Origin: Brevibacillus_C sp046036945
GTDB lineage: Bacteria > Bacillota > Bacilli > Brevibacillales > Brevibacillaceae
Direction of reading: 5' to 3'
DNA: 64,000 nt
Assembly (NCBI RefSeq): GCF_046036945.1
Contig: NZ_JBJQOQ010000006.1
Location: 124,001 to 188,000, forward strand
Shown here piece by piece: positions 48,947 through 57,235 of this stretch. Every line of letters begins with the position of its first letter. Position 1 is the stretch's first letter. Below the pieces are notes generated by a model. That model saw nothing but the letters and a program-made list of their open reading frames with translations, ran no database searches and was not told where the DNA came from. The position numbers and the translations under genes are program-made.

Positions 48947-49711
48947 TTGAAAAAAATCCTGCTGCTGCTCGTCTCCCTTTGCCTCTTGACCGTTCCTCTC
49001 TGCGCAGCCGCCGCAGAGCAACGCCAGGAACAACCGCTGGATATCGAGGTGACCAATGTAACCCAAAACCGCGATACCCTGATCGTTCATGCGATCATCG
49101 CCAACGTCGGAAATGCGACGCTGGATCACTTTACCGACCTGCAGCTGAATGTCTACAACAATGACGATGATTCGACCGGTTTGCGCAATGAAGGGAAGTA
49201 TTCCGGCGAGATCGCCCTGTCTGCCCTGACATTGGCTCCGGGTCAAACCATACCAGCGACTTTTGCCCTCTACGACACGAAAGATATGAATGTGAACACC
49301 GTTATATTTAAATGGGCGGCCCACTACCAGGCCGCTGACACGCCCGACTTTACGACAGGCATTCACGTCTTCATCGACGGTTCAGAGCTTCGCACAGATG
49401 CCCCGCCGCTGATGGTCAAAGACACGACGCTTGTGCCGATGCGGGCTGTCTTCGAACAGCTGGGGGCAGACGTCGCTTGGGATCCGCAAACCCAAACCGT
49501 GGAAGTCACGAAAGGGGATACCAAGGTAACGCATGTCGTAGGCTCCTCTGTATTGGAAGTAAATGGACGCGAGGTCAAACTGGATGTGCCCTCGATGACC
49601 ATAAGCGGCCGCACCATGGTGCCGCTCCGGGCCTTTACCAGCAGTCTGGACTGCAGCGTGCAGTGGGGAAGAACGGGGGAAGCGACGACCATCGCCATCA
49701 CGTCTTGGTAG
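48947..49711 (+). CDS. Exported stalk-domain (copper amine oxidase N-like) protein
   Basis: About 254 residues. It has a signal peptide (LKKILLLLVSLCLLTVPLCAAAA), an Ig-like/CARDB-type domain (about 30-125, DIEVTNVTQNRDTLIVHAIIANVG onward), then two stalk repeats (LMVKDTTLVPMRAVFEQLGADVAWD and MTISGRTMVPLRAFTSSLDCSVQW). Such proteins sit in the Gram-positive cell wall or secreted fraction; no enzyme motif is seen. TTG 48947 follows GGGGGA; an upstream in-frame TTG at 48896 has no site. A TATAAT at 48886-48891 may be its -10 element. Confidence 0.83.
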   Translation: MKKILLLLVSLCLLTVPLCAAAAEQRQEQPLDIEVTNVTQNRDTLIVHAIIANVGNATLDHFTDLQLNVYNNDDDSTGLRNEGKYSGEIALSALTLAPGQTIPATFALYDTKDMNVNTVIFKWAAHYQAADTPDFTTGIHVFIDGSELRTDAPPLMVKDTTLVPMRAVFEQLGADVAWDPQTQTVEVTKGDTKVTHVVGSSVLEVNGREVKLDVPSMTISGRTMVPLRAFTSSLDCSVQWGRTGEATTIAITSW

Positions 49712-49713
49712 CG

Positions 49714-49765
49714 CAAAAACACTCTCTTGCGGAGATTCCGAATTCTCTGCGAGAGAGTGTTTTTG
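49714..49765. terminator. Bidirectional terminator
   Basis: CAAAAACACTCTC pairs with GAGAGTGTTTTTG, with a mostly paired interior. A and T runs on both sides let it serve both converging genes. Confidence 0.85.
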
Positions 49766-49767
49766 TA

Positions 49768-51108
49768 TCATCCTCTTGTCATTTGTTTGGCGTACCGGTT
49801 CACCGGTTTGGGCAGGCCAAGATGATCGCGCAAGGTGCTGCCGGTGTATTCAGTCCGGAAGCTGCCCCTCTCCTGCAGAATGGGAACGACTTGTTCAACG
49901 AAGAGGTCGAGCCCTTCCGGCAGCAGCGGCGGCATGAGGTTGAAGCCGTCAGCGCCCCCCTGGGCCGCCCATTCCTCCATTATGTCGGCAAGCTGAACCG
50001 GCGTTCCCACGAAAATATGGTGTCCCCGCGAGCTGGCGAACGACTTGTACAATTGGCGAATGGTCATATTTTCCTGTTTTGCCATATCTTTGATCATCTG
50101 AAAGCGGGTTTGTTCGGCGTTGGTCGCAAGCAACTCCAGGTCCGGAAGCGGTCCGTCGAGCGGATACGGTGAGAGATCAAAGCCTCCCAGAAAAAAGGAC
50201 AAGATGCCAAGTCCAACTGACGGCAGAATGCAGTCTTGCAGCTCCTCGAACTTTTCCTTAGCTTCCGCTTCGGTCTCTCCAATGATCGGAAAGATGCCGG
50301 GCATGATGCTGATCTCATCAGGCGAGCGCCCGTACATGGCCGCTTTGTCCTTTATGCTCTTGTAAAAGGCTTGGGCGCCAGACAGGTTGTTCTGGACGGT
50401 AAAGACCACCTCCGCAGTCCGCGCCGCCAAGTGCTGACCTGTCTGTGATGAGCCCGCCTGGATAATCACAGGCTGCCCTTGCGGCGATCTGGCTGTATCC
50501 AACGGTCCGCGAACGGAGAAAAACTCCCCCTTGTGATGCAGCTCGTGCCATTTGTGGGGGTCGAAATACACGCCGGACGCTTTGTCGCGGACGAATGCAT
50601 CCTCTTCCCAAGAGTCCCACAAGCCCTTGACCACCTCGACAAACTCTTCTGCCCGCTTGTAGCGAAGGCTGTGCTCGGGATGTGCCTCCTGGCTGAAATT
50701 CAGCGCCGTCGACTCAACGGAACAGGTCACGACATTCCACCCTGCCCTCCCGCCGCTTAAGTGGTCAAGCGAAGCAAACTGGCGGGCGATGTGAAACGGC
50801 TCGCTGTACGTCGTCGTGGCGGTTGCGGCCAGGCCTATTTTCGACGTTACCACGGCCAGTGCAGCCAGCAGGGTAAACGGTTCAAATCGCGTCAATACGT
50901 TGGGATGCGAGTCGGGGGCGATCGACAGGCTGTCCGCCAAAAACAACATATCCAGTTTTCCCCGCTCTGCCGTTTGGGCCAGTTGTTGGAAATAGGCAAA
51001 ATCCAGGCTTCGATCCGGCTGTGCCTGCGGGTGCCGCCAAGAGGCGACATGATGTCCGGTACCGGCTAAAAAAACGCCGAGCTTTAGCTGTTTCTTTGCT
51101 TTTTCCAT
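49768..51108 (-). CDS. Flavin-dependent monooxygenase, NtaA/SnaA/DszA (YxeK) type, copy 2
   Basis: A 446-residue luciferase-like (LLM) monooxygenase of the FMNH2-dependent NtaA/DszA/YxeK group: LGVFLAGTGHHVASWRHP, FARQF-like FHIARQFASLDHLSGGRAGWNVVTC, EEFVEVVKGLWDSWE, VIIQAGSSQTG and TGSTLRDHLGL. These enzymes use reduced FMN and O2 to cleave C-S or C-N bonds. It is the last gene of a yxe-like operon and is strongly similar to the copy at 57236-58694, including an identical DNA run of about 50 bases. Likely a duplicate with altered substrate range. Confidence 0.9.
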   Translation of the reverse strand: MEKAKKQLKLGVFLAGTGHHVASWRHPQAQPDRSLDFAYFQQLAQTAERGKLDMLFLADSLSIAPDSHPNVLTRFEPFTLLAALAVVTSKIGLAATATTTYSEPFHIARQFASLDHLSGGRAGWNVVTCSVESTALNFSQEAHPEHSLRYKRAEEFVEVVKGLWDSWEEDAFVRDKASGVYFDPHKWHELHHKGEFFSVRGPLDTARSPQGQPVIIQAGSSQTGQHLAARTAEVVFTVQNNLSGAQAFYKSIKDKAAMYGRSPDEISIMPGIFPIIGETEAEAKEKFEELQDCILPSVGLGILSFFLGGFDLSPYPLDGPLPDLELLATNAEQTRFQMIKDMAKQENMTIRQLYKSFASSRGHHIFVGTPVQLADIMEEWAAQGGADGFNLMPPLLPEGLDLFVEQVVPILQERGSFRTEYTGSTLRDHLGLPKPVNRYAKQMTRG

Positions 51109-51193
51109 GTCTGCTGCAAAAACATCCTTCCCCGGTAGATTTTATTTAGCAGTTTTATTTTACCAGAGGAAAGGGGAGCTGATTGTTCTTTCC

Positions 51194-52546
51194 TTACAAT
51201 AAGGCAAGCAAATTCTGCAAATCCGCCTCGCTGTGCAAGCCTGCGATCGCGGCAATCACCTGCTCTGCCCTGGCTTGGTCATCGGGCAGGGCATCCGTCA
51301 GCTTTTGCTGAAGCTCGGCTGGCGACAGGCAATTGCCGGGGGCTCCCCGCGGCCGGTCGACACGCGCCGCATACACGCGGCCTTCCCTCGTGATGACTTT
51401 CACAATCGTAAACCGCCCTTTTGGCACGGCATGGGGGGCCGGCTGTACCGTCGCGTCATAGGATCGCTCTATACGCTGCATAAACCGCAGGATGTCTGCC
51501 GGAATCGGCGCATTGGCGAAGCTGCCGAGCGACAGCGGGACGCCGTGCAGCGCCAGTGCTACGACGTATTCCACGCTGAACCGTCCCTGCTCGCCCGTCT
51601 GCGGACGCCTCTCCACCAAGGCCGCGTCGCCGCCCGGTGGAAACGCGATCTCGACGTGTTCAATCTCCGCTGCGGAGAATGCCCCGCTGTTCGCCAGCTC
51701 AAGCGCGGCGTCCGCCGCATGATGTGCGGCCGAGCAGAACGGATACACCTTGAACCAGAGGCCGGGATCGGCAATCTTCCACGGCTTTCCCCAGTCTTTG
51801 ACCAGGACTTGCTCGGCCAGCGCCAAATCGCCGTACAGGCCAAAGAAGCCAAGCTTTCCATCCAGCGCACGGCGCGATCCGCCAAAACCGGACTGGGCCA
51901 GCTTCACCGCCAAAAGGCCGGCCTGGGCAGCCAGACCGGCGTGCAGCGGCTTCGCCTCTGTGCCGAATTGAGCCCGCAGGCCGCTCGTTTGCGTCGCGGC
52001 AAAGCCGATCGCCTTTTCCATCTCCTCCTCCGGGAAGCCCATGGCGTAACCGGCGGCGACAGCGGCGGCAATCGTCCCCAGCGTCGCAGTATTGTGCCAG
52101 CCTTTTGCATAGTGGTCGGGCCCGATCGAAAGTCCCAGTCTCGCCATCGTCTCTACCCCGACGGCGTACGCCGCCAAAAAGCGCTCACCGCTCAGCCTGC
52201 CGGCCGCCGCGACGGACAGCAGCGCCGGCAGGATCACGGTGCTGGGGTGGCCGCGCACATCGGCATGGACATCGTCAAAATCGAGCGCATGGCCGAGGTA
52301 GCCGTTCAAAAGCGCGGCCTGAAGAAAACTTGCCCGCCGCTGCTGCCCGATCACCGGAACATCCGCATTCCCCCCCTCGGCGGCAAACACCTCCCATAGC
52401 TTGGCGATTCCGGCATCGCCGCGGGCGGCAAAACTGGAAGCAAGATAGTCGACGACACCCGAGCGGGCGGCAGCCATCGCCTCCCGCCCCGGACGAGCAG
52501 AAACGGCGAGCCGGGCCAGCTCGCCAGTCAACGTGTGATCGCTCAT
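51194..52546 (-). CDS. MmgE/PrpD family protein (YxeQ-like)
   Basis: A 450-residue all-alpha MmgE/PrpD protein: NGYLGHALDFDDVHADVRGHPSTVILPALL, YAKGWHNTATLGTIAAA, AEAKPLHAGLAAQAGL-like KPLHAGLAAQAGLLAVKLAQSGF, and VYPFCSAAHHAADAALEL. PrpD members are 2-methylcitrate dehydratases; others, such as YxeQ, have unassigned roles in sulfur-compound operons. Here it follows the ABC ATPase by 26 bases. ATG 52546 has GGAGAGGTG upstream. A dehydratase or isomerase step on a succino- or citrate-like moiety is possible, which is inference. Confidence 0.88.
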   Translation of the reverse strand: MSDHTLTGELARLAVSARPGREAMAAARSGVVDYLASSFAARGDAGIAKLWEVFAAEGGNADVPVIGQQRRASFLQAALLNGYLGHALDFDDVHADVRGHPSTVILPALLSVAAAGRLSGERFLAAYAVGVETMARLGLSIGPDHYAKGWHNTATLGTIAAAVAAGYAMGFPEEEMEKAIGFAATQTSGLRAQFGTEAKPLHAGLAAQAGLLAVKLAQSGFGGSRRALDGKLGFFGLYGDLALAEQVLVKDWGKPWKIADPGLWFKVYPFCSAAHHAADAALELANSGAFSAAEIEHVEIAFPPGGDAALVERRPQTGEQGRFSVEYVVALALHGVPLSLGSFANAPIPADILRFMQRIERSYDATVQPAPHAVPKGRFTIVKVITREGRVYAARVDRPRGAPGNCLSPAELQQKLTDALPDDQARAEQVIAAIAGLHSEADLQNLLALL

Positions 52547-52572
52547 GTACACCTCTCCCTCACCAGCCCGGG

Positions 52573-53325
52573 TCAACCGATCAGCTCCAGGGGAGCTCCC
52601 ACCTGCTGGATAAATTTCTTCGTCCGCGGATTTTGCGGGTCGCCGAATATCTCTTCCGGCGTTCCCTGTTCCACGATCTTGCCCTCCGCCATAAAGATCA
52701 CCTTGTCGGCTACTTCCCGCGCGAAAGCCATCTCATGGGTGACGATGAGCATCGTCGTCTGCCTCTCAGCGATCGCTTTGATGACCTGCAGGACTTCGGC
52801 CACGAGCTCGGGGTCAAGCGCCGAGGTCGGCTCGTCCAACAGAATCGCGTGCGGATTGACCGCCAGCGCCCGGGCGATTCCGATGCGCTGCTGCTGCCCG
52901 CCGGACAGCGTAATCGGATAGCTGTCGGCCTTATGTGCCAGCCCGACTTGTTCCAGCAGCGCTTCGCCCACTTTTCTGGCTTCCTCGGGCTTCATCTTTT
53001 TCGTGACCAGGAGCGATTCGGTGATATTTTGCAGGGCAGTCTTGTTTTTGAACAAATTGTAGTTTTGAAAGACCATCGCAGTTTGCTGGCGCAGAAAATG
53101 AGCTTCCCTGCGGCTGTACTTCTTCGCTGAAAGTGTCGCTTCCCCGATCTCAATCGTCCCGTCGTCCGGCTTCTCCAGCAGGTTGAGACACCGAAGCAGC
53201 GTCGATTTGCCTGAACCGGAGGGGCCGATGATCGCCACGACTTCTCCGCGCTGCACTTCCAGGTCAATTCCGTCCAGGACGACGAGCTCGCCAAATCGCT
53301 TGCGTAAATTTGTCACTTTCATCAT
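52573..53325 (-). CDS. Amino-acid ABC transporter ATP-binding protein (YxeO/TcyN-like)
   Basis: A 250-residue polar-amino-acid-uptake ATPase. Walker A is GPSGSGKST, the Q-loop MVFQNYNLFKNKTALQNI, the signature LSGGQQQR, Walker B AILLDEPTSALDPE and the H-loop VTHEM. It powers the permease encoded 11 bases upstream. Family and context point to cystine-like or S-modified cysteine import. Confidence 0.92.
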   Translation of the reverse strand: MMKVTNLRKRFGELVVLDGIDLEVQRGEVVAIIGPSGSGKSTLLRCLNLLEKPDDGTIEIGEATLSAKKYSRREAHFLRQQTAMVFQNYNLFKNKTALQNITESLLVTKKMKPEEARKVGEALLEQVGLAHKADSYPITLSGGQQQRIGIARALAVNPHAILLDEPTSALDPELVAEVLQVIKAIAERQTTMLIVTHEMAFAREVADKVIFMAEGKIVEQGTPEEIFGDPQNPRTKKFIQQVGAPLELIG

Positions 53326-53336
53326 CGCGGTTCCTC

Positions 53337-54008
53337 CTAGTTTTTATACGGCTTGCTGAGCTTGTTCTCGACGAACTGCTGCAAGAAGCTGTAGACGATG
53401 GTCACGAACCAGTAGACGATCGCCACCGCCAGATAGGTTTCGAAGAATTTCAGCGAAGCCGACGCCATCATCTTGCCTTGGGCAAACAATTCGGCAACGC
53501 CGAGGGTGAAGGCCAGCGAAGTCTCTTTCAACAGACCGATAAAGGTATTGCCCGTCGCCGGGATGGCGTTTCTCGTCGCCTGCGGCAGAATAATCCGCCG
53601 GTACGCCTGGATTCTCGTCATCCCGACAGAGAGACATGCTTCCAACTGTCCTTCGTCGACCGAATTTAGGGCTGCCCGGAAGATCTCCGCCAGATAAGCG
53701 GAGTTCTTCAGGCTTAAACCGATGATCGCCGCGGACAGTGCGTTCAGCACGCTAAAGGAGGGAAACAATTGCGGCAAACCGTAATAAATCAGGAACAACT
53801 GCACCAGTGTGGGCGTCCCGCGAAAAAACGAGATGTACACAGTGGCCAATTGATAGATCACCGGAATCCGGTTTTTTGTCATTACCGCCATGAACAAGCC
53901 GATCAGGATGGCAAAGACCATCGAGACCACAGCCATGACCAGTGTCAGCGGAAGGTACTTGAGCAGGGTTGGAAAGACTTCCAGCATGTATTGGCCGTCA
54001 AAATTCAT
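53337..54008 (-). CDS. Amino-acid ABC transporter permease (YxeN/TcyL-like)
   Basis: A 223-residue permease of the His/Glu/Gln/Arg/opine family. It has about five helices, the N-terminal LPLTLVMAVVSMVFAILIGLFMAV, FRGTPTLVQLFLIYYGLPQL, and the EAA loop AALNSVDEGQLEACLSVGMTRIQAYRRIILPQA. Only one permease gene is present for two binding proteins, so the channel is probably a homodimer fed by either receptor. Confidence 0.92.
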   Translation of the reverse strand: MNFDGQYMLEVFPTLLKYLPLTLVMAVVSMVFAILIGLFMAVMTKNRIPVIYQLATVYISFFRGTPTLVQLFLIYYGLPQLFPSFSVLNALSAAIIGLSLKNSAYLAEIFRAALNSVDEGQLEACLSVGMTRIQAYRRIILPQATRNAIPATGNTFIGLLKETSLAFTLGVAELFAQGKMMASASLKFFETYLAVAIVYWFVTIVYSFLQQFVENKLSKPYKN

Positions 54009-54029
54009 CGTTGCCTGATCCCTCCCACA

Positions 54030-54863
54030 CTACGGCTGGTTCGCCATTTTGACCGTTACATCGTCCTTAAAGTACTTTTCTGACAGTTTTTTCAAGGTCC
54101 CGTCTTCGCGAAGCTCCGACAAAACCTTGTCAAACTCTTCGCGGATCTTGTCGTGACGTTCGTCTTTCGGGAACGGAAATGCCACGGATTCGTAAGTAAT
54201 CGGATCCCCGGCCAGCTTTAGCGGCAGACCGCTTTTTTCGATTTGCGCCAGCAGGACGCTGCGGCCGTTCACGTAAGCGTCAACGCGGCCATAGGCGACA
54301 TCGTTTAAGGTTCCTTCTTGTGACTCATAGGTTTTGATGTTGATTTCCTTATTGGGATCCTGCTTTTCCAGATTTTTCGCGTGGTTTGATCCCAGGACGG
54401 CCGCTACCGTCTTTCCTTTCAAGTCGGCGACGCCGTGAATGTCGTTGTTGTCGTTTTTCACGACGATTTGTGTGCCCGCATAAGCGTATGGCTGCGTAAA
54501 ATGAAATTTTTCCTTCCGCTGTTCCGTGACGGCGACCTGGTTGGAGACGGTATCGATCCGGCCGGTTTCCAGCTGTCCCATGACGCCGCTGAATTCGGCC
54601 AGATGCCACTCTACCTTGTAGCCCAGCTTGTCCGCGATCGTCTCGACGACTTCCACGTCAAATCCCTGCAGTTTGTCGCCTTCCTTGTAGGCAAACGGGT
54701 AGCTTTGCCCCGTCGCCCCTACGCGCAGCACTTTTTCTTCGGAGGCTCCCTGCGATCCGGATCCGGCGCCGCCCGTTCCGCTTTCGCCGCCGCTTCCGCA
54801 GGCGGTCAACGCGAATAACATCGCCGCCAGTGCTGCCGCCAGCAATCCCTTGCGTTTATTCAT
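54030..54863 (-). CDS. Amino-acid ABC substrate-binding lipoprotein (YxeM/TcyJ-like), copy 1
   Basis: A 277-residue family-3 binding protein. The lipobox is LTAC (Cys about 21), then a Gly/Ser-rich linker (GSGGESGTGGAGSGSQG) and the domain with LQGFDVEVVETIADKLGYKVEWHLAEFSGVMGQLETGRIDTVSNQVAVTEQRKEKFHFTQPYAYAG. It resembles cystine- and S-substituted-cysteine-binding proteins. A near paralogue lies 12 bases upstream, so the importer offers two receptors. Confidence 0.92.
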   Translation of the reverse strand: MNKRKGLLAAALAAMLFALTACGSGGESGTGGAGSGSQGASEEKVLRVGATGQSYPFAYKEGDKLQGFDVEVVETIADKLGYKVEWHLAEFSGVMGQLETGRIDTVSNQVAVTEQRKEKFHFTQPYAYAGTQIVVKNDNNDIHGVADLKGKTVAAVLGSNHAKNLEKQDPNKEINIKTYESQEGTLNDVAYGRVDAYVNGRSVLLAQIEKSGLPLKLAGDPITYESVAFPFPKDERHDKIREEFDKVLSELREDGTLKKLSEKYFKDDVTVKMANQP

Positions 54864-54875
54864 AGCGATTCTCCT

Positions 54876-55673
54876 CTATTTGGTTGAGATGTCTTCTTTA
54901 AACCATTTCTTTCCGAATTCAGCCAATTTTCCTTCTTCACGCAGTTCTTTCAATGCTTTGTTGAAATCGTCACGCAGCTTTTCCCCTGCTTCCGTCTTGG
55001 CGAACGGGAAGGCAAAGTCGTATTTGACGATGGTCTCGCCGCTCATTTTCAGCGGCAGCCCGGACTTTTCAATCTTGCTTACGCCGCTGAAGCGATCGTT
55101 GATGTAAGCGTCGATCCGGCCGAGGTCGATATCGTTTAAAATGCCTCCCGTATCCTCGTAGGTGACGATCGTAATCTCCTGGTTTGGATCTTGTTTGCGG
55201 ACGTATTCCTCGTAAAACGATCCCAGGGCGACGGCCAGTTTCTTGCCTTTCAGATCGGACAGCTGCTTGTAGGTATCGTTGTCCTTCTTCACGATCAGCT
55301 GGACATCCGGGTAAGCGTAGGCGTCCGAGAAGTAATACTTCTCTTTGCGCTGGTCGGTGACGGCGGTATGCTCGGCAATGACGTCGATCCGGCCGGTATC
55401 AAGCTGCCCTAAGAGTCCGGTAAAATCGGCTGTCGTCCATTCGATGGTGTACCCCAGCTTCTCGGCAATCGCCCGGGTGACGTCCATGTCGTATCCGTCC
55501 AATTCGCCTTTTTCATTTTTCAGCGACCAGGGGTAGGAGGTGCCTTTGGTGCCGACGCGCAACACTTTTTTCTCCGCGTCTCCTTCGGCTGCATTGCCTT
55601 GTCCGCATGCGGTCAGGGCGAACAGCAGCACGGTGGAAAGGAGAAGAGCGATAGTTTGTCTGTATCTTTTCAT
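54876..55673 (-). CDS. Amino-acid ABC substrate-binding lipoprotein (YxeM/TcyK-like), copy 2
   Basis: A 265-residue paralogue of the neighbouring receptor. The lipobox is LTAC (Cys about 23), followed by GYDMDVTRAIAEKLGYTIEWTTADFTGLLGQLDTGRIDVIAEHTAVTDQRKEKYYFSDAYAYP. It keeps the same scaffold but differs at many pocket positions, which suggests a different or overlapping ligand. It lacks the glycine-rich linker of copy 1. Confidence 0.92.
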   Translation of the reverse strand: MKRYRQTIALLLSTVLLFALTACGQGNAAEGDAEKKVLRVGTKGTSYPWSLKNEKGELDGYDMDVTRAIAEKLGYTIEWTTADFTGLLGQLDTGRIDVIAEHTAVTDQRKEKYYFSDAYAYPDVQLIVKKDNDTYKQLSDLKGKKLAVALGSFYEEYVRKQDPNQEITIVTYEDTGGILNDIDLGRIDAYINDRFSGVSKIEKSGLPLKMSGETIVKYDFAFPFAKTEAGEKLRDDFNKALKELREEGKLAEFGKKWFKEDISTK

Positions 55674-55693
55674 CTGTCAGTCAGTCCTTATGG

Positions 55694-56203
55694 TTATTTT
55701 TCTTGAAGCAGATCAGGGCGCAGCACCTTGCGCAGGAAGATCGTCGTGTGCCCTCTCCCCAGATCTTTTTGCCCGACCCGCACGTAGCCTTTGCGTTCGT
55801 ACATCTGCGCCAGCCACGGATGCTTGTCCGCCGTTCCGAGCGTCACAGCCGGAGCTTTTAAGGTGTCCCGGATGATCGTTTCTTCGACCCACTGAAGCAG
55901 GGCTGAGCCGACTCCCTTTTTGCCGAGGGCGGGTTCTACCGCGAACCACCAGATGTGCGGCAAGCCATACGGGCCCGGCTGCAGTCCCCACGGCATGCGC
56001 AGCGATACCGTTGCGACGATCCGCCCCTCTTCTTCCATCACGTAACAGGCGTTGTTGCGGATATTTTTCTCTACCAGTTCGAGATCTGCGGTCGCCGCTG
56101 CAAAGTTGATTCCCAACTGGCGGATGGGTTCGTATGCCCGCAGCGTCAACGCGAGCAGCTCTTCTGCGTCATCTACTGTTGCCAAGCGAAAATTTCTCGC
56201 CAC
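55694..56203 (-). CDS. GNAT N-acetyltransferase (YxeL-like)
   Basis: A 169-residue GNAT protein: NFRLATVDDAEELLALTLRAYEPIR, then WWFAVEPALGKKGVGSALLQWVEE (acetyl-CoA loop), and MYERKGYVRVGQ. In B. subtilis YxeL acetylates S-(2-succino)cysteine before C-S cleavage by YxeK. Context makes the same role likely here. GTG 56203 is chosen because GTGAGGTGG lies upstream; the longer frame overlaps the previous gene. It lies between the binding proteins and an M14-type deacylase. Confidence 0.86.
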   Translation of the reverse strand: MARNFRLATVDDAEELLALTLRAYEPIRQLGINFAAATADLELVEKNIRNNACYVMEEEGRIVATVSLRMPWGLQPGPYGLPHIWWFAVEPALGKKGVGSALLQWVEETIIRDTLKAPAVTLGTADKHPWLAQMYERKGYVRVGQKDLGRGHTTIFLRKVLRPDLLQEK

Positions 56204-56213
56204 TGTTTCCACC

Positions 56214-57230
56214 TCACGATTCCCATTTTGTTCCGACGAAGGCAATCCGATCGCCGACATCGACAACCGGATTGCGCCGGCTTAAGATGATGTACATGTC
56301 CTCTTCTGCCAAAATCGGCTGCTCATTTCCCAGCAAATCGATCACGGTTACAAGCCGCTCTCCCCGTTTCACCACGGTGCCAGGCGCAGGATTGTCGACA
56401 GCGATTCCCGCGGCATCCGAGTAGAGGAAGCGCCGCTCTGTGATCGTCACCGGCTGATGCTCCGGGTGAGGCGGGACGGCATCCTCATAGAGGCCCAATT
56501 CTCTGAAAACGGCCCGAAAGCCGCGCTCGGCCCAGTCCACATCCGCCTTCTCCAACACCCCTCCGGCTCCCACCTCGACCATGCAGGCGGGAATGCCGTG
56601 GAGCAGTGCCTGGACGTCCAGAAAGCCGTTTACATTGCCAGGCAGCTCGTAGAGCGGCTGGCTGAAATCCACCCGGCAGTGGGCGTAGCCGCCAAACGTA
56701 CGGGCCAGCTTCTCCGCTTCGGCATAGGTCTGGCTTTGGGCCTCATCGGCCAAACGCTTGAAGACCGTGTACGGCCTCGACTGGTAGTGCGTGCCAACGG
56801 TATGGGCGTCGATCAAGTGGGTGGCGTGCAGCTTGATCTGTTCGAACAGAAAATGCGCGATTCTCTGCGAGATCGTCCCTTTGGGATTGCCGGGAAACTG
56901 CATATCCAGATCCAATCCGTCCTGCGGCGTGTTTTTTTGCCGGGCCGAAAAAGCCAGCGGATTGGACACCGGCGTAACGATAATCGCTCCTTTGAGCTTT
57001 GCCGGGTCCAGTGCCGGCAGCAGCTTCAGCAGGGCAAATGGAACGTTTAACTCATCGCCGTGAACCGCTCCGTTCACCCACAGGACTGGGCCCGGTTCCC
57101 GTCCGTTGACGATGTGGACGGGCAAGTAGACAGCCGAACCGTTCGACAGGCGGGCCACTTCCACATTCCCCTTCGCGTAGAAGCCTGGTTTCGCGGCAAG
57201 ATTTCCAATTGCAATGATTCGTTCACCCAT
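56214..57230 (-). CDS. Succinylglutamate desuccinylase/aspartoacylase family protein (M14-type)
   Basis: A 338-residue zinc-dependent acylase. The metal motif is VHGDELNVP (HxxE, about 57-65), with the later zinc histidine in LIDAHTVGTHY, RPYTVFK, and MVEVGAGG with the catalytic glutamate. The C-terminal beta domain has GTVVKRGERL. Family members remove N-acyl groups from N-acetyl-aspartate or N-succinyl amino acids. It is absent from the B. subtilis yxe operon, so it may process an additional N-acyl or succinylated amine here. ATG 57230 follows GAGAGG; only 5 bases separate it from the LLM stop. Confidence 0.87.
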   Translation of the reverse strand: MGERIIAIGNLAAKPGFYAKGNVEVARLSNGSAVYLPVHIVNGREPGPVLWVNGAVHGDELNVPFALLKLLPALDPAKLKGAIIVTPVSNPLAFSARQKNTPQDGLDLDMQFPGNPKGTISQRIAHFLFEQIKLHATHLIDAHTVGTHYQSRPYTVFKRLADEAQSQTYAEAEKLARTFGGYAHCRVDFSQPLYELPGNVNGFLDVQALLHGIPACMVEVGAGGVLEKADVDWAERGFRAVFRELGLYEDAVPPHPEHQPVTITERRFLYSDAAGIAVDNPAPGTVVKRGERLVTVIDLLGNEQPILAEEDMYIILSRRNPVVDVGDRIAFVGTKWES

Positions 57231-57235
57231 CTTCG

